NCBI GenBank assembly: GCA_033239525.1
Contig: BSYO01000011.1
Span: 7,965,973 to 8,029,972, forward strand
Direction of reading: 5' to 3'
Length of the DNA: 64,000 bases
Source of the DNA: Nepenthes gracilis
Taxonomy: Eukaryota > Streptophyta > Magnoliopsida > Caryophyllales > Nepenthaceae
The notes beneath the pieces were generated by a model. The model saw nothing but the letters and a program-made list of their open reading frames with translations, did not search any database and was not told where the DNA came from. A program made the position numbers and the translations under genes. Each line of letters starts with the position of its first letter. Within the stretch, counting starts at the first letter, position 1. Below, one piece after another: positions 40,801 to 52,800 of this stretch.

Positions 40801-43800
40801 TAACCATAGTCGCCTTCTACTTTCATGGAATAACCCTGCTACCAACTTCTACTTTCAAAGTTTCACCATGTCTAGCATTATTCAGAACCAGCCTCCCTGT
40901 CACTTCAGCAATTACTATCTACCTAATGTCTTCTTATGCAGATTCTCATTCTGTTCAGATTACTACGATTCGTTGAAAGGCACTGTCTTCTTGCGATGGT
41001 CACAATCTGTATGTGAGAACATCTGTGAGCGAGGAAAGATGGGCTACTTTACAGATGAAACCAAGGAGCCAAATCGAACAGATTCTCATTAAATAACCCA
41101 GTATGCTGACAACTCCATGGACATGACTTGACCTATAAACTCCATGGATGAAGAGATTGATTCTAACTACATAAGCTTCCATACAACTGACTCATGAAGT
41201 CGGAGACAATGTTAATCAGATGTACTTTATTTGGGAATCAACCTCAAGTGTTAGTAGACTCTAAAACATGGTGATATCCGACAAGGGGAAGACACCATCA
41301 CCAAGTATTACAACTCTTTGAAAGAAATATGGGAGGACTTGGACCTATTCAACAATTATAGAAGGAAATCTATAGAAGATTATAATCATCATAGGAAGGT
41401 GGTGGAGGCCAAACGAATCTTTAAATTTCTTTCTGGTCAAAATGTTGATCTAGGTGCAGTAGCGAGGAGATTATTAGAAGGCAAATCCTTCCTCCTGTTG
41501 GTGAGGTATTTTCGGACGTGAGAAGCAAAGAAACTCACAGACAGGTCATGCTAGAAAGAAAAAAAAAAAAGGAAGTGCTCACTCAATGGCAAGATCAGTT
41601 GAGAACTCTGCATTAGCCGCCCCAGGTGCTAATGCTAGCAAAACTGTCCAATATCAATGGTGGCTGGATGCAAGACCCCTACAACAGACCCCCATCATAC
41701 ACGAGAAGTCGACTGGAAGATCCATGGTCAACAACAAATTAGAAAGGCAACAAACAAGGAAACAAACCCTGGAGTCGAGATGAATCCCTTCTCTACAGAG
41801 CAGAAGAATCAACTCCTTGAATTGCTGAAAGTTAATTCATCATCTGGTACTCCTAATGTTTCATTGGCTCTTGCAGGCAATAATCCACATGCTCTATTCT
41901 GCTCTTCCAACTCTATACCATGGATCGTGGTGTTTGGTGCTTTTCATCGTATAACTAGTTTTTTTCAATCTTTTCCATACGTATTTTTCTCTTTCAAGAA
42001 TGAAAAAAATTTTGAATTGCAGATGGTAGTTTTTCACCAAGTGCAGGAAAAGGACTCATAAAACTTTCACAAAATATTACTCTGGAATCTATACTTCATG
42101 TTCCTAAACTTACTTGTAATTATTCATCCATGAGCCAATTATCTAAAGATTCTAATTGTTATGTTATCTTCTTTAACTCCTATTGCCTATTCCAGGACCA
42201 GAACTCGGGAGGACAATTGGCAGTTCTAGAATGACAGAGGCTCTTTACCACTTTGATGACCTTCCAAATAATAACAAGGCTCAACTTTATGGTATGAGTT
42301 CAATGCCAGTTCATGACCAAAAAAATGCTTTTACATCTTAGACTATGACATCCTAGTTTCATGACCAAATCACGCTTTTGCATCTTAGACTATAAGATCC
42401 TAGTTTTCCATATCTTAAGAATTTATTTCCTACTTTATTGAAGAATTTTGATAGTTCAGTATTTCAATGTGAAAGTTGTGTTTTAGAAAAAAAGTCATTT
42501 TACTAATTATATTTCAAAACCTTATTGTGCATACAAACCTTTCTATTTGATTCATAGTGATGTATAGGGCCCTTCAAAAATTACAATTTTATCCGGAAAA
42601 AGATGGTTCACAAATTTTATCGATGATCACATGCTTTGATGCGTGAAAAATCTGATGTGGAAAATCTACTTAGAAGAGTTTTATAGTATGATTGAAAAGA
42701 AGGTTCAATCGAAAACCAGTGCTAAGGGTGAATGAGTGAACTTGTAGTCTTAAATTATGATTATATATTTCCAGAGAACCCCTTCCCAAGCTTCTTAGAG
42801 AGCGCAATCAATCTACACCCTTTAATCAAACATTGCTAATGATTAAATAGGTGTAGAAAGTTATAAAAAAAAAAAAGAAATTGAGCTTTTAAGCGAGCTC
42901 TGAAAGTGCATGTCCATAAACCCAAGCATAAACGAGCAGAGACAATCTTTCTTCAAGATTGCACTGTTTATCAAATAAGCAAACAAATATATTCAAACTT
43001 GTTTGTTTAACTTGATAAATTTCCCCATAACCATAGATGTATTTGATGCACATGACAACTGCAAATCTAATTAAATTGGAGAATTTTTGCCTCACAGAGC
43101 AGAATGGTTTATCATCTTGTCAAAAGAGAGCTCTTCTAGAGGTTAGCAATAACCTAATAAACTATCTTAGCACTCTAGCTTGATGAAAGAGACAATTAAG
43201 CTTGTTTCTCAAGCAGTAAATTCTTGGTATTCATTTGTAGGTGTTACTTTGAAAACAATTATTTCATTTACTGGATATTCACAAAAAGAAAGCTTTTGAA
43301 CTAGGACAAGATCTCACGTGCCATTATGAGAAGTGCACTAAGTTCTTTGGTGGCCACAACAACAAATTTGAATACCTATCACCAACTGAATTTGTTTCAT
43401 AAGACTAGTTGAAGAAGAAATTGCATAAGAATCATAGGCTAAATGAACAGACAATACAAGAGGGACTAAACTTGCAAAAACCTCTAATATATACTATTCT
43501 CCCAACAGTAGCAGCAGCACAAACCTGAATGTGCCTGATCTGGTCCGGCTAGCTTGAATTTCAAAGGGGTAGGGAGATACGGACAAGTAAGCAAGATCAT
43601 AAGAAAATGGTGGAGCAAAGAAAAGTCCTTTCTATGTTTAAAGAGTGCCAACTAAAGAGTGGCATTTCCTTTCAAAAGTCAGTATAACTTTTACCCAAAA
43701 TGTCCATTCTTTATTAATCAACTACCATTCAAAGGGTGCATTAGCTCTTCTCTCGGAAAAACCTTCCAATGGATGCAACTTATCTTCAGTTTTATAATTC

Positions 43801-46800
43801 ATGATTCAAAGAGGAAATGTGCGTCTGTATTTATTTTTTGAGTTTTCCCATCTCTATCTCTATCAGTAGGCTATGGGACTGACTGGGTGAAGGGAAAGAT
43901 TTAAGGGAGAAAGGAGGAAAAAATCAGGCTAGTAGCCAAAATAAACAATGCCAAATTGAAACAAAAAAAAAAAAAAAAAAAGACAAAAATTAAAGAAAGA
44001 TAACCTTCAAAATTTGAAGAGATCACTTGAAGAACATAACATAATAAGGCCATCCCCATGTTAAAGGAGAATGGTAACAGAAAGTTGTTACCTGAAGTAA
44101 TTCTTTCAAACCCATCTGTTTTGGTCGTCCATCAAGAATTCTGTAAGTAATAAAAAGGACAATGAATTTAAACAGAACTTCTAAATGAGGAGGTGATGAG
44201 TAGTAACACAAGGATCCCATATGAAACAAGCAGTATCGCATAAGTACTACTCCATTTTCTCTGGATAGATTCTTGGAACAAGGGCATGCTGGTATGCTAC
44301 GGAAAAATTATTCTTTATGTTTTTCAACCAAAACCAAGACAGGATGAGAGGTTAGGAAACAAACCTCCATCTACATAGTACTTACTAGGAAACTGCCTAG
44401 CAGTTAACATAACTAGTAAATGCAAGCATAGCATCGACAAAAAGAAAATTTCTGAATGGGGGACAGTATGAATAGCTTTTAAACAATGACCAATTCCCAG
44501 AATGGCAGCTTTAGATTTTATTGGTTCACATCAAAATATTTTGCAATACTGGTATGTAGGTAAAGCTTAGCTTTGTTTGACTTTAGGCTGTATCTGCAAT
44601 ATTTGTTGATTTACATGAATTAGAATGGAACTTCACAATTTTTCAAAAGGTGCTTTCTGGGATCGCTTGCACGGTAGCTGACTTCCAGAAACCCCAGAAT
44701 ACCATGTACCTAGTATCAAGTACAGCTTGTGATTCCCAATGGTAACCAATATGAAAAATGGAACTCTTGTGCATGATGCGTACCAAGGTCTCGTGTAATG
44801 TACAACAAATTTGTAATTAAAATCTCTTGCATTTTGGCTCAAACAAGGGGAAGAACTTTTAGATTTGCTAGGTTGTTACCAGAACGTTAGGAACTTAGGA
44901 TAATAAGGTCCATGTAGATAGAAGTCTCCACCAACTCATCGTAGAAACAATGCTTTGGCCATACAAAATTAGTTTGTCCAAAAGATTCCAACTCAAACCA
45001 GAAAAGGTCAACATAAGCAGATCGTTCACCCAACCAAAAGACAACTCATTGAAGCAATTTCCATTGTCTACAAGATCATTTTTTTCATATTGACGCCTTC
45101 TTGGTTTTCTGGACCCAGTGGCCAAGGAGTTTGAATTCAAAACCATTGCCCGAGTGAGACCTTTTCTACATTACCAACCTAAGCACCATAGATCAATTAG
45201 TGAACTTTTAAACATGGGCAATATGTATTGATATCGAAACGTCCTAATACGAATATTTCCTAACACTACAAAATAATCGCAACACATTATAATATACCCA
45301 TGTTATGGCCTTTTATTTTTTTCAATGACCAATGATGGTTCAAACTCTATTTTAATAAAATTAATTAAAATTCTTCAAATATATAAATATCTTACAAAGA
45401 TGATAAATTTTAGTATATAACTCGATTTTGATATGGACGCAAACAATATATTGCCTGTAACAACAGACACAAATACGTGTTGCCCAATATCACCTATATC
45501 AATGCCAATATTTCAATTCATGCTAAATATGATAGTCAAACTTTTACAAAGCTGAAAATGAAGGTACAAGGTCAAAATTTCTTCAAATCAAGGACAGCAA
45601 ATCGAACCACACAAGGATAGCACATCGAACCACTCTCAATGAGCCCCGTATCATTCACCTCAACTTTGAGGCTCTCATATCTCTTGTTCAAGCAACTAGC
45701 GGCACATCAAATGCTCACCGAGTTGGCAAACTCCCCATTGATTGATTATCTTTCCACATTCTGTGCTTGCCCACATCAGCAATGACATTAAACACATGCC
45801 TCAGGGGCACCTAAGTGTGCATAAGCTTGGGGCTCAAAGACTGGCACCTTAACATGCCAAGGTGAGACTCATTCCAAACAACACATGCCAAGTCTCTAAG
45901 ACTAAGTGTCAGTTTGAGGCTTAATTTATCACCTTACACACCTTATAGATTTTTTTTCTTCAAACAATTAGATATTCTTTTCAAACTAGCCATCAGAAAT
46001 CAATTAATATTCTTCTTTGCCCACATGTCAACTATGCACAACTTTCTAGTGATCTCATTCCTTCTTACTTCTAAGTCAACTCAACCTAAATAGGAAGATA
46101 TTTGATTGTTACATTTAATACTAACTTTTGTTTATGAATTGATATTGATGAAAGTAATTAGTAACTAATTAAAAAAATGGATGAACTTTATGATGAGGAT
46201 AATAAATTTGTATATGAGGATGAATATCTGATTTGAAGAATAAAGGAACACTGATGAGAATAATGAATTTGTGAATGAACGTGATTCATTGACAAAGGAC
46301 TCTGTAACAAAACTTTTAAAATAAATGAGCCGACAAATCACACTAAATTAAAAAATAACATGAATCTTAAACCATAAGTGTCTTTAGGCTACTCTATTAG
46401 TAAACAATAAAAATTTTAAATTAAAGAAAAATATAAATATAAAGAAGTCATCAAGCCTATAAACTGAGGAAAGAGAATAAGATGAACCTTTATTTGATGA
46501 TAATAATAAACATTAATCTCCATTATGGATATCTCAAGAACAACATTTTAAGTTTGTTAATAAATTTCATTATTCTTGTGCATTAGTTATACTTATTAAT
46601 TAACATATTTTATTATAATGAATTGACTTATGTCCTATTATTATAATCAGAAATATTTTTTCACATTTCGTAATCTATTATTAGCTTTAACATGTGGAAT
46701 TAGTTAAAAGAACATCCTGTATGCATTTTATAAATGGGCCCTTACTTCCATCAAGCTCTCACCTTGCCTCCAGGCTATAGGATCCATTGCAACTTGCTTT

Positions 46801-49800
46801 TTTAACAATACTACAAATCAGGTTGTCATCTAGTGCCTTGACACTCAAAGCACCCTCACTCCTAACCATCACTGAGGACTAGCCCACTAGAGTACACCAG
46901 TTATGTCCATAGCACATTGACCCCAACATCCAGGTCTCTCCAGCCTTATGCTTGATAGTGGCCCCAATTCACATGAAGGAAACCCACTCCATGACACATT
47001 TAGATCAGTAGAGCATGCTAGAATGCACCAATCCTCATGTCTTGACAAGTTACATACCAGCAACCTGGATCTTAATATCACATAGCACAGACAAGGCCCA
47101 TACTATGCTTACTCCTTCACGAGCATCCACTTAACTTGCCACACAAACTTGCCTCTCACCCTAGAAAGTCATGCCATTATTTATTACATATGGTGTCCCA
47201 TCTCAAATGAAAACAAAGTGTCTAAACCTTCAATCCAACCACTATCTGCACCATCGAGCCCTTTAGCCCTTGCTAGATAGTGTCCACTTGCACCCAGCCT
47301 AGTGCAAACCCTAGGTTATCCTTGTGACATGCCTTAGAGCTATTTCCTTGTCCCAGGGTAGCTCATTTAACTGATATCTAGTGGCTGCACATTATGACAG
47401 CCTTACAGGTGGTGGATACACAAGCAAAAAATAAAAAACAGGCTTTGAATTAATATTTTGTCAATTTGTACAAAATCCTTTAACAAATCTATTTGAAAGA
47501 TATAAATGAATATAAGACATTGTGATAGCAGTAGGTAAATCGCAAACATGGAAGTCAACATTGTGATAGCAGTAGGTAAATCGCAAACATGGAAGTCAAC
47601 ATGAAAAGGCCAGACCAGAAGAGATTATGACAAAAATCTACACCAGACCCACAATCAACTCAACATCATTTGTAGCATGTATGGGCTATACTCGAAGATC
47701 ACCATCAGTACCATCTTCACATTTTAGGGGCACCTAGAGATTGCAACTAGCCATCAACAACAAATAGCAAGTCTCTAATGAAAGACAAGAACTGAAATAA
47801 TCGTAGACATCAGCAAAGTGTTTATGAGCTGGATCTCATGTGTCTGATTTTTCCCCATCCTAGAAGGAATGAAAGTATTGAAGCTATGATAACACCAATC
47901 TTAAGGTCAAGGACCCACTCAACCTTTCCTAAAACATCCTCAGTTAATAAATCACTAGTGCTCTTCATGATCTTGATAGCACACTTTCTCCAAGAGATAG
48001 AAAAATGTTTAGTGTAGAATTGTCGCTAAAGAATACAAAAGGTCAGATTTCCAAAGAGAAAGTGTGTAGGATACAATGGAGTGGAGCCTTAAATAGACCA
48101 AGGCCTAAGCCGTCAGAGGAGTGTTTTAGTGCAAAAAATATGTGAGGTGGTGGGCATTAATGAGCACAAAATAGAGGCGTCTTTCATAATGCATGACATT
48201 ATTACAGCTTAGTCTTTTTTTTTTTTAACCCAACAAAAGGCTAGTTAATTCTTCTTAAACATATGAGATATTTATATGCAGTGATGAACTGTAAAATCAA
48301 GAACAAGGAATCTAAGATGTTAGAAGGATTGAGATATTTGTAAAATCCAGTACTCTAGAGGTCCCATCTTTATGTATGCATGCACCATGCATGCAAGCAC
48401 GAGATGTAAGAAATTAAAGAGGCATTGTACCTCTCTCAATACTTCTTAATCTCCCATCCGAAGACAACTAGAACCTTGCAACAACTAATTAAACTATAGA
48501 CCACTTTACTCCAGTTGAACCAACATGAATAAATGAGGATAACCTGCTCTCTCTTTCTCTCTCTCTCTCTCTCCTCCAACCAACACCATGCCCTGCTATC
48601 ACTGTTCAAAGACATAATATTAACTGTATTTAGCTGACAAAGACTTGCTCTTATAATGTATGACAAATAAATGTCTTATCCACTATCACACGGGGATATG
48701 ACTCCTTGTCCATTTTATATTCCACAGTAATGCTTTGGTAGCCATTTCTTTGGTTGCAAAAAAATCATTTTTCTCAACAATATTGAGATGCACATATAGA
48801 TGAAAATATCACTATCAATTACAACCATATTGGCATCAGACACATGAACAATACACATCAGTGTCGGATATACAAAAAGAAAAAAAATCTTTTCAAAAAT
48901 TATAAATTAGAAAGGCCATACCAGCCAATATAACTACCAAATATCAGATATATTAGCTAATATTTTAAATATCAGTCAATAAATCATCAATATGATAATA
49001 TATTATAATATTATCATAGTATCAAAAATTATCAATATTGGTATACATATCAACCAATATTTATAACATATTATTGGTTGTTATTTACATCTATGGATAC
49101 ACATACTCAAGATAATCATCTTATAGATACACTAAATTAATGTCTCATTGTATAGTTCAGATTTTATAATTTTTTTTCTCTATCATAACATTCATGCTAT
49201 ATTATTACCCTCCCCATATCATGATGTGAAAACCTCAATAGAGGCCACTCTTTTAGTATTCATTGCCCCCAACATGAATACTTACAACATCTGCTTTACA
49301 GCTCCTTTTTGAGCACCATCTTCATTTCAACCAAATCATATGGACATCATAAAATACACAGCTTTCCAAAATCAAAAACAAGCCCCTAACATATATGGCC
49401 ATAAATTCACCATGGAGCCATAAAGCTTAGTTGTAAGGTGCCCTTTGCTAGGGTCATTACGATTGATATCAAAGCCTTTGCTCTTCATGCTATGGGGGCC
49501 ATGTTGATACCCACCATGATTACTTGGTTCCACAGGGAAGAGTAGCATTGTGATACACCCATAATGCCACTGTCCCCAGAATCCGACATTGCTGAGGGTG
49601 GATATTTAGTCCAGATCAGGAATTTAGGAAAATAAGTAGCGATGTGCAACACCAGGAAAAACATAAGCTAGAAATTTAAAATTACCAGAAATATCTTGAT
49701 ATTTTTAAGGAAGCCCTTGGTGGAAGGACCTAAGACAAAGTATCTTTAGGGCTTATTTCATAAACAAGTTGATAAAAGAAAAAGAGAGAAACCTAATTTA

Positions 49801-52800
49801 TTATCTTGACAAACATTAGACACTGTCAATATGAGAAAATGACAGATAAAAGGAGAGCAACAAAGCAGAAATTGACAATATCAGTCTGGTTTTTATTTGT
49901 TGTCTAACCTACTTAAATCAAATTTTCTGCATTGATTCATATTTTCGGCATCTTGTTCATGGAGAGAGAAAAAGGGGAATTTTTTCAATGAACTCCACTA
50001 AGCTCCAGCTACATGATGGGCACCCTCAGAAAGGATGTTCAAAAAGCTTTCAATGATCTAAGTGTCATCAAGAACAAATTTGTAATTTGGAACTTGCAAG
50101 GGTCTAAAGTTTGGATTTCCCAGATTTTAAGTTGTTTTCTGCACTCTGGGCCGCCAAAAAAGGACATTTTAAGTGACCATTTAGGCAACACAGATACGGA
50201 CCTGGAACCTTGCAATGCCTTCTTCCAAAGGATGCAAGCACCTTGTGATAACTCATTATTATTTAATTGAAAAATAAGTACCAAAAGTTTAATTTGTGAA
50301 TCTGAAATTTCTTGATTTCCTGGAAATCTTGATAACCAGCCAACTTTAAGCTGCTGGAAAACCATTCTCCAATGACTGATAAGGAACAAAGCTTTATGGA
50401 TCTGAAAGCTTGTAAGCTTAAGAGTTACAGTCTTTCTTATGGAGTAAAAATTTTGAATTGACTCATCTTTGATTCATGTGCTCTAAAGCCCAAAACTTAG
50501 CTTCGTGAATCTGAAAATCTGAGATTTAAAACCCAGATCTGTGTGATTAGCACTCCTGGGTAAAGAGGGAGAATGCAAGCTTGATACCTCATTCTGGATT
50601 TGGATTCTTAGATTGTTATACATCATTTTATGCTTGATTATTCTATCATTTTTTATTAAATAGGATCTAGCATGCCACTTTCTTGTTTTAAAGATTTACA
50701 GTGATATTAAACTATCTTGTCTTGTATAAGATTTGCATATTGGCATAACCAATAGGATGACCATTGGCCTGACAATTTGGGATTTGAGAAACAAGCTTTG
50801 CCATTTACCAGCCTTGTTTATTTGACGGTCTTGTTATATGCTACTAGTTTATACCACAGTAATGCCACAAATAATGCAGGTGATGAAGGAGCAATTGGAG
50901 AGAAATAAATAAATATATATATATATATATATGTGGCACTGATAAAGTGACAATGTTCAAACATTCATCTACTTCAAGCATGCCTCTTCTAACACTAGTT
51001 CTTTTGGTCCTAGATCCTGAACTTGGGAGGGATGGAGAAAAGAAAAGAAGACTGCCCAGGCCTCAAAGTGAAATTTGAACACTGTTTATTAAACATCGTC
51101 CTCAACTTATCTGAAATACAGAGTCTTTAATTATCACAGAATTCACAAAGTTAGAAAAAGCATTACATAATGGTAAATAGTATTTCTAAATATATATTTA
51201 TAGAAAAAAGAAGGAAAAAAAATTCATTGGTCAATATCCTCAAATTTTCAACTTAGAGAGAGCAATGATAAAAATGACAATGTTCAAACATTCATCAACT
51301 TCAAACCAAAATGCCTCTTCAACAATAGTTCTTTTGGTTATAGAAAAAAAACTTTGGAGGAAAGGAAAAAGAAAAGAAGATCTCATCAATATCTAACCGA
51401 TTTAAATTACAATTATGTGTTTCACCTCAAACATTATAATCTCAGATACTATATCCTGACATGTAGTCCTAAATATTATGAGCTGTAGGAGTTAAGTTTG
51501 GTCTTAGAAAAGGCATAACATAATGAAACAAAGAATACTGAAAACCATCATTTCAAATTAAAGAAGTCATAAAAAATTCATTTGTAATATCCTCAAATTT
51601 TCAACTTAGAAAGGTAATCAATAAAACAAAAAACAACTTACCCCACCATGTTGCAGCTAAAACTGGACTTTCAAATAATGTGCAGTGATTTATAGAAAAA
51701 AAGAAACCTTGAGGAAAGAAGATTCATCAACAATAGATGGCTTTCTCCTCAAACATTATAATCGCATATACTATATCCTGACATGTAGTGTAAATATTAA
51801 TCAGAGCTCTGGCATATAAATGGTAAGCATCTTCTGACTTGCAAAATCTAAATAACCACCCATGGAACAAAAATACTGCAAACCACAATCAAATTAATGA
51901 GATCATACTCAACTTATTTGTAATCACTGATATTATAGGTTCCTTCCAAACTCTTTAATAAAAAAAAAAAACTTACCCCACAGATTTCAAAAAACTGGAA
52001 TGGAGAACAATCATCAAATCATCATTTAAAAAAGAATATCACATGGCTTGACCCAGTACACCATGAAATAGATGCATATTGATCAGTTTTAACCAACTAA
52101 TCAGAAATTGCAAAGATAAACAAGCATCTTATATTGCAAAATCTGGTTAATGGAACAAAATTGCACTACCTCAATCACTATACGCATGCCAGAACGATCA
52201 CTTTCATCACGGATATCACTGATTCCTTCCAAACTCTTTAATGACAAAAAAAAAAACAGATTTCAAAATACTAGCAATACCAACAATCATCAAATCATCA
52301 TTGAAAAAAGAATATCACATAGTTGCATATAGTACACCATGATTTAGATGCATATTATTATCTGTTTTGGATTTTTAAATCAGAAATTACAAAGATAAAC
52401 AAGAATTTATATCACTGTTTTACTTTTTAGGACATGGGTCCATAGGTTTCTAATGCGTGTCCCACATTAGGAAGTTGGAGACAAAACCTCCAACTTATAA
52501 ATTTGGGGGACTCTTCCCCTCATAGGACATCCTTTTGGGGTGCGTTCTCCTCCTAAACTTGTGCACGCATCAATGGTGCTTTCATTGAGACCAACCCCGG
52601 CCTGAAGAGGGCTACCTGCGAAGAGGCTAACCTGCTGCCAGTACGCCAAGACGGAGTGAAAGCCACCTAGTGAAAGCCCCAGAGTGCAGCCGCCGAGGTC
52701 TGCGGCTGTTGAAGGAAGGAGGAATGATATGTGTCCTACATTGGAAAGTTGGAGACAAAACCTCCAACTTATAAGTTTGGGATATCCTCCCTCCAATAGG

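Larger units (their letters stand above)
38851..44091 (-). other. GYRA intron g-h, 5.2 kb
   Basis: It contains a copia gag-integrase fragment (40868-42640) on the opposite strand and a 48-bp tandem duplication inside it. The stretches 38.9-40.8 and 42.7-44.0 kb hold no gene I recognise; there is a poly(A) run near 43963-43981. Confidence 0.7.
44141..51641 (-). other. GYRA intron f-g, 7.5 kb
   Basis: It holds a MITE-like copy (48799-49097), a 41-bp exact tandem duplication (47517-47598), CT and AT microsatellites, and the left part of the degenerate array. A somewhat more GC-rich block lies at about 45.6-47.4 kb and may be an unrecognised non-autonomous element. No gene was found in 44.2-45.6, 47.6-48.5 or 49.1-50.9 kb. 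Confidence 0.6.
50935..52169 (-). repeat. Degenerate tandem array containing gyrase exon relics
   Basis: Blocks recur at roughly 280-360 bp steps. The phrase aaaatgacaatgttcaaacattcat appears near 50948 and 51270. cctcaaacattataat..tatatcctgacatgtagt appears near 51426 and 51749. cctcaaattttcaacttagaaa appears near 51240 and 51591. A decayed copy of exon e reads on the minus strand from 51957 (AGTTTGGAAGGAACC). Fainter copies lie further on. The array surrounds the intact 26-bp exon f and occupies the place where the missing gyrase segment should be. Confidence 0.7.

Noticed and set aside
44895..45146. 83-codon minus-strand frame near exon g
   Set aside because: I considered a LINE or gene fragment, but no domain text could be matched and neighbouring frames do not continue it.
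50039..50389. 116-codon minus-strand frame in intron f-g
   Set aside because: No known motif, no splice or promoter context, and an overlapping plus-strand frame. Probably chance.
51785..51815. Minus-strand text CTG ATT AAT ATT TAC ACT ACA TGT CAG as the missing gyrase exon
   Set aside because: It resembles the LNNLY..ALQ end but lacks conserved residues, has no usable donor after it, and a related decayed version occurs in the next array unit. I treat it as a relic.
51970..52005. ccagttttttgaaatctgtggggtaag as a second copy of exon f
   Set aside because: The same intron text upstream of exon e lacks the ggggtaag part, and the frame does not give SFSCNMVG. The likeness may be chance.
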